From: an uncultured Mucilaginibacter sp.
GTDB lineage: Bacteria > Bacteroidota > Bacteroidia > Sphingobacteriales > Sphingobacteriaceae
Length of the DNA: 64,000 nucleotides
Direction of reading: 5' to 3'
Assembly (NCBI RefSeq): GCF_913773635.1
Contig: NZ_CAJYGQ010000007.1
Coordinates: 186,001 to 250,000 of the forward strand
Shown: positions 19,231 through 27,146 of the stretch, one piece after another
Position numbering within the stretch: the stretch's first letter is position 1
Layout: each line of letters starts with the position of its first letter
Position numbers and translations under genes: made by a program
Notes under the pieces: model-generated
Database searches by the model: none
Told to the model about the DNA's origin: nothing
The model's input: only the letters and a program-made list of their open reading frames with translations

Positions 19231-19362
19231 GAAGTGTTATTGGTTAATAAAATTGGTTGCCTAAAGTTACACATAGGACATTGGCTCGAAATGGATAAAA
19301 ATTTTTAAAAAATAGACTATCTTACGATTTTATCTCAGTTTAATACATATTGGATTGCAATA

Positions 19363-20253
19363 ATGGATAATTTGACGATGGTGACAAATAAGGTTTCTGA
19401 CGGCTTCGTTGGGCAGCGAAGTGTATTGGTTCCAACAAACAACCAAAGCAAGCTTGCATTAAATCCATTATCATCCATGCTGTATGTTACTGCTGCAGGT
19501 TATTATCCGTTAGCTTTAAATCATGATAGGGAGCGTACCTATGGCAGCGAAGATTATATTTTGATTTATTGTGTAGATGGCAGCGGATGGATTGAAATTG
19601 ACGGTATGCGCAATATTGCAGAGGCAAACACTTTTTACATTATTCCTCCGGGGCAGCGACACCATTACGGCAGTTCGGGTAAAAACCCGTGGAGTATATA
19701 TTGGCTGCATTTTACTGGTAGCAATGCTGCTGTAATATACAATAGCTATAAAAGCTTCGCTTTAAAAAACAACTATGTGGTTTATAATCAAAATCGCATT
19801 GATGAATTCAGCTACTTAATGGATTTATTGGAAGGCGACCTTAACCCTTATTTTTTAGAAGTTGCCTACGTAAAACTAATAGGACTTTTAGGAACATTTA
19901 TATTTGCCGGTGATGCCGGTTATAGCAGTGAGCCAGATAGCATTGATGCTTCTGTTGCGTTCATGAAGCTGAATATTAAAAGCAATTTTTTAATAAGCGA
20001 CTTCGCCAGGCAAGCCAATTATTCGGTATCGCGCTACTCAGAACTTTTCCGGCAGCGCACGGGTTACGCGCCCATGCAATATTTTAATCAGTTAAAAATT
20101 CATATGGCTTGTCAGTACCTGTCATTTACATCTATGAGCGTAAAGCAAATTTGCAATGAGCTTGGCTTTGATGATCAGTATTATTTTTCGCGCCTGTTTA
20201 AAAAAATAACTACTCACCCACCGTTGAAATACAGGAAGGTAAATAAAATTTAA
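19363..20253 (+). CDS. AraC-family transcriptional activator of the sugar locus
   Basis: A 296-residue regulator with an N-terminal cupin sugar-binding domain (about 30-150; YILIYCVDGSGWIEIDG and FYIIPPGQRHHYGSSG, with WLHFTGS) and a C-terminal AraC double helix-turn-helix (about 200-290; LISDFARQANYSVSRYSELF and SVKQICNELGFDDQYYFSRL, then FKKITTHPPLKYRK). This is the architecture of MelR/RhaS-like activators that respond to a sugar. It is transcribed divergently from the MFS-DUF5107-GH2-GH35 operon, which is its likely target. A second in-frame ATG five codons downstream could also serve as start. Confidence 0.93.
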   Translation: MDNLTMVTNKVSDGFVGQRSVLVPTNNQSKLALNPLSSMLYVTAAGYYPLALNHDRERTYGSEDYILIYCVDGSGWIEIDGMRNIAEANTFYIIPPGQRHHYGSSGKNPWSIYWLHFTGSNAAVIYNSYKSFALKNNYVVYNQNRIDEFSYLMDLLEGDLNPYFLEVAYVKLIGLLGTFIFAGDAGYSSEPDSIDASVAFMKLNIKSNFLISDFARQANYSVSRYSELFRQRTGYAPMQYFNQLKIHMACQYLSFTSMSVKQICNELGFDDQYYFSRLFKKITTHPPLKYRKVNKI

Positions 20254-20345
20254 TGTCAAAATGGGGGGTGGTCTGCAACGGTAGCAGTGTAAAGCATCAG
20301 AGTTTTATATTTTAAATTTTACAAATCTGCTTGCTTCAAATGCTT

Positions 20346-20353
20346 TAACTTTG
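20346..20353 (+). promoter_or_regulatory. Putative -7 element of the MFS exporter gene (TAACTTTG)
   Basis: TAACTTTG fits TAnnTTTG and lies 23 bases before the GTG start. No convincing -33 TTTG at the expected distance. Confidence 0.4.
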
Positions 20354-20376
20354 CAAGGCATTAACACTTATAGGTT

Positions 20377-21660
20377 GTGGAAGAACGACAGGAGATCCCC
20401 GAGAAAAAAGATTCATTTGCTGCTTTACGATACAAAGATTTTCGCGCATACATAGGTATGCGTTTCTTTTTTACGTTTGCCTATCAAATGCAAGCAGTGG
20501 TACTTGGGTTTTATATTTACCAGCTTACCCACAGCAAGCTAGCTATAGGTGCTATTGGTTTATGTGAGGCCATACCTGCTATAACCATAGCTTTATACGG
20601 CGGATATATTGCCGATAAGTATGAAAAACGTAAGTTGCTGCTTACCATATTTTCTGTTGTACTGTTTTCTTCTTTCTCCATATTTTTAGCAACGCACGAT
20701 GCTATGAGGCCATATATACCGGCCAACCGCATCGCCACCGTTATTTACGCAATGGTGTTTTTAAACGGTGTTGCCCGTGCGTTTTATGGTCCGGCCACCT
20801 TTTCTGTCTATGCCCAAAGCATTCCTAAAGAACTTTATCCAAACGGTAGCACCTGGAGCAGTTCGGCGTGGCAAATTGCAACCATATTGGGGCCAGCTAC
20901 CGGAGGTTTAATTTTTGGCCATTGGGGTATAACGCCAACATTTATACTTATTGTAACGCTTTTAATTATTTCATTTGTGCTTACGTATTTGCTCAGGCAG
21001 TATCCGGCCATATTTGTTCCTAAGGAAAGTATATTCAAAAGCCTATCCGAAGGAATTAATTTTGTGTTTAAAAACAAGATGATGCTTGGAGCTATGAGCC
21101 TTGATTTGTTCTCGGTATTTTTTGGCGGAGCTATTGCCTTGTTACCTGTGTTTGCTCATGATATTTTAAAAGTAGGGTCAGAAGGTTTAGGTTTTATGCG
21201 CGCTACAACAGCATCGGGTGCGGTACTTACCATGCTGGCCATGACCCGGTTTTCGCCCATGAACAGGCCATGGCGTAACCTGCTTATTGCGGTTGCTGGT
21301 TTCGGACTATCAATACTATGTTTTGGTTTGTCTAAAAACTTTTATATATCTCTCATATTTTTGTTTACCGAGGGTGCTTTTGATAGTATAAGTGTAATTA
21401 TACGCAGCACGCTTATGCAACTGCTTACGCCCGATAATATGCGGGGACGGGTATCGGCGGTAAACTCTATGTTTATCGGGTCATCTAACGAAATAGGCGA
21501 ATTTGAGTCGGGGCTTACCGGTGAGCTAATGGGTACGGTGCCATCAGTGGTATTTGGTGCATGTATGACGCTATCAATTGTAACTATAACATTCTTTAAA
21601 ACGCGTAACCTTATACCCGTTAAGCTTAAAGATATTAACAGCGCTAACGAAAAAGGCTAA
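20377..21660 (+). CDS. MFS exporter (MFS_3/EntS-like)
   Basis: Inner-membrane transporter of 427 residues with about twelve helices. The N terminus (FAALRYKDFRAYIGMRFFFTFA) and the loop GGYIADKYEKRKLL resemble the EntS-like exporter group, whose members expel siderophores or small drugs. The later PDNMRGRVSAVNSMFIGSSN segment is also characteristic of that group. The start is GTG; no upstream ATG is in frame. A strong hairpin overlaps the stop codon. The gene is single, with no biosynthetic neighbours, so the substrate is unknown. Confidence 0.88.
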   Translation: MEERQEIPEKKDSFAALRYKDFRAYIGMRFFFTFAYQMQAVVLGFYIYQLTHSKLAIGAIGLCEAIPAITIALYGGYIADKYEKRKLLLTIFSVVLFSSFSIFLATHDAMRPYIPANRIATVIYAMVFLNGVARAFYGPATFSVYAQSIPKELYPNGSTWSSSAWQIATILGPATGGLIFGHWGITPTFILIVTLLIISFVLTYLLRQYPAIFVPKESIFKSLSEGINFVFKNKMMLGAMSLDLFSVFFGGAIALLPVFAHDILKVGSEGLGFMRATTASGAVLTMLAMTRFSPMNRPWRNLLIAVAGFGLSILCFGLSKNFYISLIFLFTEGAFDSISVIIRSTLMQLLTPDNMRGRVSAVNSMFIGSSNEIGEFESGLTGELMGTVPSVVFGACMTLSIVTITFFKTRNLIPVKLKDINSANEKG

Positions 21661-21680
21661 GCATATTTGCTTAGCCTTTT
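21651..21680. terminator. Bidirectional terminator between convergent genes
   Basis: Perfect 12-base stem AAAAGGCTAAGC / GCTTAGCCTTTT with loop ATATTT. The MFS stop codon lies inside the left arm. T runs on both strands suit termination of both the MFS gene and the convergent metallo-hydrolase gene. Confidence 0.9.
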
Positions 21681-21688
21681 TAGCTGTA

Positions 21689-23092
21689 TCAGTCAAGATC
21701 GGCACGCTGGTGTTGGTACGGAATCTCAATGTTTTTGTAACCCTTTTGCTCAAGGGTTTCGGCAAACTTTTGCTGGGTATCATACTCGCCGTGCACCAAA
21801 AATATCTTTTTGATTTTGTCCGCTTCCTGGCAGTTTAAAAAGTGCAGCAAGTCTTCATAGTCGCCGTGTGCACTCATACTTTTAATTACGCAAACTTGGG
21901 CTTTCACCTCATACTTGTCTCCAAAAATAAATACATCCTTATCGCCACGAATTAGATGACCGCCCAAAGAGCTGGGTTCGGCATAGCCAACCATTAGTAT
22001 GGTATTTTTTGAGTTGTTGATGTTATTACGAATATGATGCCTCACCCGGCCGGCCTCGGCCATGCCAGATGAGGATATGATAACACATGGCCGCGTATCG
22101 GTATTTAAAGCCATTGACTCTTCTGTCGATTCAACAAAGCGCAGGTTTTTAAAACCAAACGGGTCTGCATCAACCTTCATTACTTCCTTAACTTGCTTAT
22201 TATATTCTTCGGGGTGGTTTTTAATTACCTGTGTAGCTTGCAAACTCAACGGACTATCAACATAATACTGTGTATCGGGTAATTCTCCCCGTAATTCGAG
22301 TGCATTTAAGGCATAAAGTAGCTCTTGTGTACGGCCTACACTAAAAGCAGGTATAATAACTTTTCCTTTTCGTACTATGCATGTTTCGTGAATTATATCG
22401 CGCAACGAATCTTCAATAGGGCCAAGGTCTTTGTGAAGCGAATCACCATAAGTTGATTCAAGCATAACATAATCAGCCTGCGGAAATTTTTGCGGGTTAC
22501 GCAGTAGTAAGTCTCCGTAACGGCCTACATCCCCGCTAAAAGTAATGTTGGTGGTTTTACCCTCTTCGGTAATTGCAAGGTGTATGGCAGCGCTTCCTAT
22601 TACGTGGCCTGCATCGGTAAGCATAAATTTTATTTCTGGCGTTACTTCTACTTCTTCATTGTATTCTACAACCTTAAATAGCCCTAAGGCCTCCCTGGCC
22701 TGGTCTTCGTTGTAAAGCGCCGTCAGTTCTGCCTCGTTATTTTTTTTGCGTTTGCGGTTTATATAGTCCGTATCCTGTTGTTGTATTTTGGCCGAGTCGA
22801 GCAGTAGAATACGGGCTAGCTCCATGGTAGGGGCGGTACAGTATATAGGGCCATCATAGCCTTCGGCAACTAATTTTGGAATTAAGCCGCAATGATCAAT
22901 ATGAGCGTGCGACAGTATCATATAGTTTACCTTGCGCGGGTTAAAACCCAGGTGCTCGTTCATGTCTTCGGTTTTTTCACCAAGGCCCTGAAACATGCCA
23001 CAGTCAAGCAGTATGCTGGTACCGTTATTAAGCTGAACAATATGTTTGCTGCCAGTTACATTGCGGGCGGCACCATGAAATGTTATATGCAT
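21689..23092 (-). CDS. MBL-fold metallo-hydrolase with beta-CASP and RMMBL domains
   Basis: Predicted nucleic-acid hydrolase of 467 residues, related to CPSF73-like RNA nucleases and exonucleases. The zinc-binding motif SHAHIDHCG (His62, His64, Asp66, His67) follows VTGSKHIVQLNNG. The second ligand histidine lies in DAGHVIGSAA, and LESTYGDSLH is the next core motif. The beta-CASP insertion contains VIIPAFSVGRTQELLYALN and SSSGMAEAGRVRHHI, and the RMMBL end has SMSAHGDYEDLLHFL. The chosen ATG matches the family start (MHITFHGAARNVTG); a further upstream in-frame start adds 20 residues unlike the family. Diverges from the BlaI gene. Confidence 0.9.
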   Translation of the reverse strand: MHITFHGAARNVTGSKHIVQLNNGTSILLDCGMFQGLGEKTEDMNEHLGFNPRKVNYMILSHAHIDHCGLIPKLVAEGYDGPIYCTAPTMELARILLLDSAKIQQQDTDYINRKRKKNNEAELTALYNEDQAREALGLFKVVEYNEEVEVTPEIKFMLTDAGHVIGSAAIHLAITEEGKTTNITFSGDVGRYGDLLLRNPQKFPQADYVMLESTYGDSLHKDLGPIEDSLRDIIHETCIVRKGKVIIPAFSVGRTQELLYALNALELRGELPDTQYYVDSPLSLQATQVIKNHPEEYNKQVKEVMKVDADPFGFKNLRFVESTEESMALNTDTRPCVIISSSGMAEAGRVRHHIRNNINNSKNTILMVGYAEPSSLGGHLIRGDKDVFIFGDKYEVKAQVCVIKSMSAHGDYEDLLHFLNCQEADKIKKIFLVHGEYDTQQKFAETLEQKGYKNIEIPYQHQRADLD

Positions 23093-23158
23093 TTGTAAGT
23101 AATTGGTACGAATTGAACTTACATGTTGTGCTAAATGTTCTGCAAGAGCCAAAAAAAG

Positions 23159-23190
23159 TTTGACCGACTAATGAATTAGTTGTAGCTTTA
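23159..23190 (+). promoter_or_regulatory. blaI-M56 promoter with embedded operator palindrome
   Basis: TTTG (23159-23162) and TAGCTTTA (23183-23190) are spaced by 20 bases, as in Bacteroidota -33/-7 promoters (seven of eight matches at -7). The perfect palindrome ACTAATGAATTAGT (23167-23180) lies wholly inside the spacer. A repressor bound there would block the polymerase. BlaI-type repressors use such short dyads, so it is the best candidate operator for the next gene's product. Confidence 0.65.
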
Positions 23191-23244
23191 AATATTGTTT
23201 ACAAGCGGTTTGTATTGCTGCCGTTTACTTAAGTGTTTGAAATT

Positions 23245-23616
23245 ATGGAAATAAAAGAGCTAACCCGTGCAGAAGAACAACTTATGCATGTGCTTTGGCA
23301 AATAAAAAAAGGCTACGTTAAGGAGGTAATTGAGCATTTACCTGAACCCAAGCCGGCCTATAATACGGTATCAACAATTATAAGAATTTTAGAGACCAAA
23401 GGATTTGTTGGCCATACAGCTTATGGCAAAAGTCATGAGTATTATCCACTTATAAGCAAAGATGAATACCAGAACTTTGCCTCTGATAAATTGCTTACCG
23501 GGTATTTCGATAATTCGGTAAAGCGCATGTTCTCGTTTTTTGTGCAAAAGGAAAAGATTGATGTGAAGGAAGCCGACGAGATAATGAAACTGATAGAAAA
23601 ACTCAAAGATAAATAA
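23245..23616 (+). CDS. BlaI/MecI/CopY-family repressor
   Basis: Winged-helix repressor of 123 residues. The family pattern is clear: LTRAEEQLMHVLWQIKKGYV, then VIEHLPEPKPAYNTVSTIIR with the recognition helix, and ILETKGFVGHTAYGKSHEYYP as the wing. The C-terminal helices (residues about 75-120) form the dimerisation part that the partner protease cleaves or displaces in BlaI systems. I chose the ATG; an in-frame GTG four codons upstream is possible. The M56 gene starts 15 bases downstream, giving the usual repressor/sensor-protease pair. Confidence 0.95.
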   Translation: MEIKELTRAEEQLMHVLWQIKKGYVKEVIEHLPEPKPAYNTVSTIIRILETKGFVGHTAYGKSHEYYPLISKDEYQNFASDKLLTGYFDNSVKRMFSFFVQKEKIDVKEADEIMKLIEKLKDK

Positions 23617-23631
23617 TAAAATTGTTTGCTT

Positions 23632-25326
23632 ATGACCTGGTGGCACTACCTGTTGCTCAGCAACCTGTATCTCATCCTGTTCTTCGGCTTTTACGCTTTA
23701 TTGCTTCAGCGCGAAACGTTTTTCCAGCTTAACCGCGTTTACCTTGTAGGGTCGGCATTGTTATCGTTTTTGATTCCGGTAATACATCTGGATGTAGTTC
23801 AAAGCTGGTTTATTACCCAAAAGGTACATCAAACCATATATAGCGGTACTGCGGATGCTGTATACGTTTTTAATGCCCAGCCTGATCGCCTTACCCTGGG
23901 TGAAGTTGCTGGTATGATATATATAGCCGGCATAATTGTACTAACATTTAAGTTGGTTTGGCAGTTAAGTGCACTAAGTCAAATTATTAAAAGTGATCAA
24001 CTAGCAGCACCATGGTCGTTTTTTGGGAAAATTAAGGTTGATGAAAGCATACATGGCCAGGATGCCATTATGGCTCATGAAAATGTACATGCAAAGCAAT
24101 GGCACTCGGCCGATGTGTTGCTTATCGAAATATTTATGATCATTAACTGGTTCAATCCGGTAATGTATTTGTACCGCAGGTTCATAAAGCAAACGCACGA
24201 ATTTATAGCCGACCGCGATGCCATTAAAGCCGGAACCGGCAAGGCCGAGTATGCTATGTTGTTGCTTAACCAAACCTTTAATAATCCTGCTCACCATCTT
24301 TTAAATCCCTTTTTTAGCAACAGCGTGCTTAAAGAGCGGATAAAAATGCTGCAGAAAAATAAGTCGGGTTATACAGCCTTAATTAAGTATGGCTTTTCGG
24401 CACCGCTGTTTGCATTGATGCTTGCCTTATCATCCGCCACTATAAACAACAGTAAGGTGGTTAAAAAAATACAAAGCGAAGCTTTAGAGGTTTTTGATGC
24501 TCCCGCAAATATTATAAGCGGTACACCCGTACAAATTGAGGAACTTACGGTTAAGAAACCCCAACAAGAGGAGCTTACCGTAAATACACCGGCATTTAAA
24601 GTGAACGATAATTTGCTGGTAAAAGATGAACCGGTATCTCATGAACTCGCCTCATCAAACATAGATAGTGCCAAAACCAGTGAAAATAACGAAGTGTTTA
24701 CATCAGTTGAAAAGCTGCCCAACTTTGTAGGCGGAGTCTCTGGCTTCATTGCATTTTTAAAGCAAAACCTGCACAATCCCAATAACCAGCAGGGACGGGT
24801 AAACGTTACATTTGTTGTTAAAAAGGATGGAAATTTATCAAACGTACAAGCATTGCGCGTAACCAATTCTGCACTTGCGGCAGAGGCTGTACGCGTTGTA
24901 AGTTCATCTCCGCGCTGGATTCCGGGAGAGCAAAACGGACATAAGGTTAACGTGCAGTACACCGTGCCTGTAATGTTTGTAAACGGTAATGAAAGTGGGG
25001 CTGATACAGCAAAGCGTATACAGAGTGTAACGTTTCACAGGTTTTCAAATGTAAGGACTGCTGGCGCTACTTTTGATTCTACCAAAACAATGGCTAACGC
25101 GGCTACTGAAAAAACCATGGTTTATACGTTTAATGGTACGGCTGGTGGCAAGTCACCTCATTTTATTATAGACGGAAAAGATGTAACCGTTGATAAGGTA
25201 AAAGCACTTGACGCAAAAAGCATAGAGAAAATCCAGGTTTTTAAAACTGAAGAATCGGCCAAGCAATTTGGTGTAAAATTTGACCAAAATGGCGTTGTGG
25301 CAATTACTACCGTTAAAAGGCAGTAA
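23632..25326 (+). CDS. M56-family BlaR1-like membrane metallopeptidase with TonB-like domain
   Basis: Signal-transducing inner-membrane protease of 564 residues. Helices at about 6-25, 36-52, 92-112 and 250-268 surround the zinc motif HENVH (residues 149-153). The extended motif QTHEFIADRDAI about 40 residues later supplies the third ligand. After the last helix a periplasmic part follows. Residues about 340-430 resemble a TonB C-terminal domain (VNVTFVVKKDGNLSNVQALR and SPRWIPGEQNGHKVNVQYTVP), and the last 60 residues (FIIDGKDVTVDKVKALD, SIEKIQVFKTEESAKQFG) resemble a TonB-receptor plug-like segment. Signal input is unknown. Partner of the preceding BlaI repressor. Confidence 0.9.
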   Translation: MTWWHYLLLSNLYLILFFGFYALLLQRETFFQLNRVYLVGSALLSFLIPVIHLDVVQSWFITQKVHQTIYSGTADAVYVFNAQPDRLTLGEVAGMIYIAGIIVLTFKLVWQLSALSQIIKSDQLAAPWSFFGKIKVDESIHGQDAIMAHENVHAKQWHSADVLLIEIFMIINWFNPVMYLYRRFIKQTHEFIADRDAIKAGTGKAEYAMLLLNQTFNNPAHHLLNPFFSNSVLKERIKMLQKNKSGYTALIKYGFSAPLFALMLALSSATINNSKVVKKIQSEALEVFDAPANIISGTPVQIEELTVKKPQQEELTVNTPAFKVNDNLLVKDEPVSHELASSNIDSAKTSENNEVFTSVEKLPNFVGGVSGFIAFLKQNLHNPNNQQGRVNVTFVVKKDGNLSNVQALRVTNSALAAEAVRVVSSSPRWIPGEQNGHKVNVQYTVPVMFVNGNESGADTAKRIQSVTFHRFSNVRTAGATFDSTKTMANAATEKTMVYTFNGTAGGKSPHFIIDGKDVTVDKVKALDAKSIEKIQVFKTEESAKQFGVKFDQNGVVAITTVKRQ

Positions 25327-25338
25327 GTATAATTATCA

Positions 25339-26373
25339 CTAAAAGTGTTCTACAATTTTTTTGGTCACAGCCATCCTGTTACGCTGGCTGTACCACTCTT
25401 TTAACTTATCACGAACGGCTTGCTTGTTTGCTATAGGTAAAGGTGAATTATAGTCAAAGTAATCTACATCGCGCGTTAATCCGTCCAAAAGCGGCTGGTC
25501 AAGCTCGTTGAAATTAACAGGTATAACCTCAAATGCCGCATAAGCCGATTGTATTCCTGATTTCCCTAAAAAACGTATAGGGTATTCAATGGCTCCGTAA
25601 GTTGCCTTATTTAAATAGCCAGCAATATCTTCAGCCGGCAATTTGCCTAGCTTTTTAAATAGCACGCCAGGTGTATCATAATTCATATCGCCTGCGCCAA
25701 TATCATAAATGGTTTTTACACCAAGCTTTTCTATCACACTTGTAAAATGTGTGCTTGCGTATATATTACTACGTGATGTTGCCGAACCAAAAATAACCAT
25801 GCAACCTTCATCTTTAGCTATGTTATGATCATAGTAAGATTCGGGAATATTAGAGTATAAGCCAGTTATTATTACATTATTAGGCTTGCCCCCAAGTGCA
25901 TTTGATAAACGGGTTTTATAATAAACACAATTGGTAAATGTTTGATCGGCAAGGTTGTATAACTGGCGTACTATTATTTTTTGCAACGGAAATATGAAGA
26001 ACGCTGACGAAAGAACATTTGTTGTTACGGCATACAATTCGTGGAAGTATACCAATATTTTGCAACCCAGCGTTATTTTAAGTTGCTTAACCACTTTTGG
26101 CATGTAAAACGGTAGCCCCTTCTTTTGATACGCGTAGATTACAAAGTGTATTACCACCACATCCGGACGCTGCTCAAACACTTTGTTGTACAAATTACTG
26201 GCATTAAAGCCAATTACTTTAAATTCCAGATTACCCGGCGGTATCTCATTTACAGCGAATACAATTTCGGCGTCAATAAGCTCCTTTGTTGTTTGAGCCA
26301 TCAAGTAAGAAAAGTCTCCAAGTCCGTTAATTGCAGGAGGTAACGTAGGTGTGATGTGTACAATTTTTTTCAT
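25339..26373 (-). CDS. Glycosyltransferase, GT4-like
   Basis: Cytoplasmic GT-B fold protein of 344 residues. It begins with MKKIVHITPTLPPAINGLGDFS, the Gly-rich loop of GT4 enzymes that faces the sugar nucleotide. The middle part (VVVIHFVIYAYQKKG, KILVYFHELYA, TFTNCVYYKTRLSNALGG) matches the N-terminal Rossmann domain of that family. The usual C-terminal E-x7-E motif is not clear; AAFEVIPVNFNELDQP occupies its place. The in-frame TTG upstream adds six residues and is less likely than the ATG. It converges on the M56 gene with 12 bases between and has no other polysaccharide genes nearby, so acceptor and donor are unknown. Confidence 0.68.
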   Translation of the reverse strand: MKKIVHITPTLPPAINGLGDFSYLMAQTTKELIDAEIVFAVNEIPPGNLEFKVIGFNASNLYNKVFEQRPDVVVIHFVIYAYQKKGLPFYMPKVVKQLKITLGCKILVYFHELYAVTTNVLSSAFFIFPLQKIIVRQLYNLADQTFTNCVYYKTRLSNALGGKPNNVIITGLYSNIPESYYDHNIAKDEGCMVIFGSATSRSNIYASTHFTSVIEKLGVKTIYDIGAGDMNYDTPGVLFKKLGKLPAEDIAGYLNKATYGAIEYPIRFLGKSGIQSAYAAFEVIPVNFNELDQPLLDGLTRDVDYFDYNSPLPIANKQAVRDKLKEWYSQRNRMAVTKKIVEHF

Positions 26374-27146
26374 AAGCTGCTTAAGCGCCAAATTATCCTG
26401 TGGTTTGCAGGCACCGGCTTTAAAGCTTCGGTAGTGTAAAGCTGCACTATTCAGTACAACTGCGGTGAGCTATAAAATTATAAATTTTATGCTTGTCATA
26501 AGCTTAATTATTTTGAAAGATACTGATACTCCGTTTGTGTGTTTAAGTTAAAGTAAATTTTCTTTACAATTTAAAGTTTAAACATATATTTTTAGTGGGT
26601 ATAATAAACTATAACCCATATTATAGAGCATTTTGTGTTAGAATATAAATGTTAGATTGAAGTAATAAATACGCGAAATCTTTATTAATTTCTCTTTAAG
26701 AAACAATTTCGACGGGTTGTTTGAGGCTTGAAATGGAAGAAATATTTCATAATTTTATTTTAAGTGAAGATTCGTCTACTGTAACATGCTGTAAATTAAA
26801 TGTTATAACATTTAAGAGTAGTAGTAAAATGAGTACCCCTAAATTGTTTTAATCTTAAAAATTTTTTTCGTTGTAGTTATTGTGAATATTTTATCATTTG
26901 TAGAAATATTTATTATAAATCTGAAACATATTAAAAACTATTGGCGTATAAACCCTCAAGTTGATTACCAACGCCGGCAATTAATAATTAACCCAGCTGT
27001 GTAAAAGCAGGGTGTTTAACAAAATTTCAAGAGAGTTATTCTTGGTATTCTGTAACCCAAATGTATCGCCCCTAAGATGCAAACGGGATTGCTACGTCCT
27101 GCCCAAAACAGATACCCTGATTGAGTTAGACTATTGATTAAACTTT
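26374..27146. other. AT-rich intergenic region upstream of the LruC genes
   Basis: The longest gene-free stretch in the window (773 bases). It is visibly richer in A and T than its neighbours and no convincing coding frame or RNA gene is seen. It holds a perfect 20-base palindrome (26796-26815) and a short imperfect hairpin ACCCAGCT/AGCAGGGT (26991-27013). It may be the 5' control region of the two lipoprotein genes that follow. Confidence 0.6.
26796..26815. promoter_or_regulatory. 20-base perfect palindrome in the LruC leader
   Basis: TTAAATGTTATAACATTTAA is perfectly self-complementary with no spacer. It sits 331 bases before the first LruC start. Such symmetry suggests a dimeric regulator site; which protein binds is unknown. 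Confidence 0.5.

Noticed and set aside
26991..27013. ACCCAGCT/AGCAGGGT hairpin as an RNA gene
   Set aside because: Single imperfect stem without a terminator or conserved core; noted only as part of the gap description.
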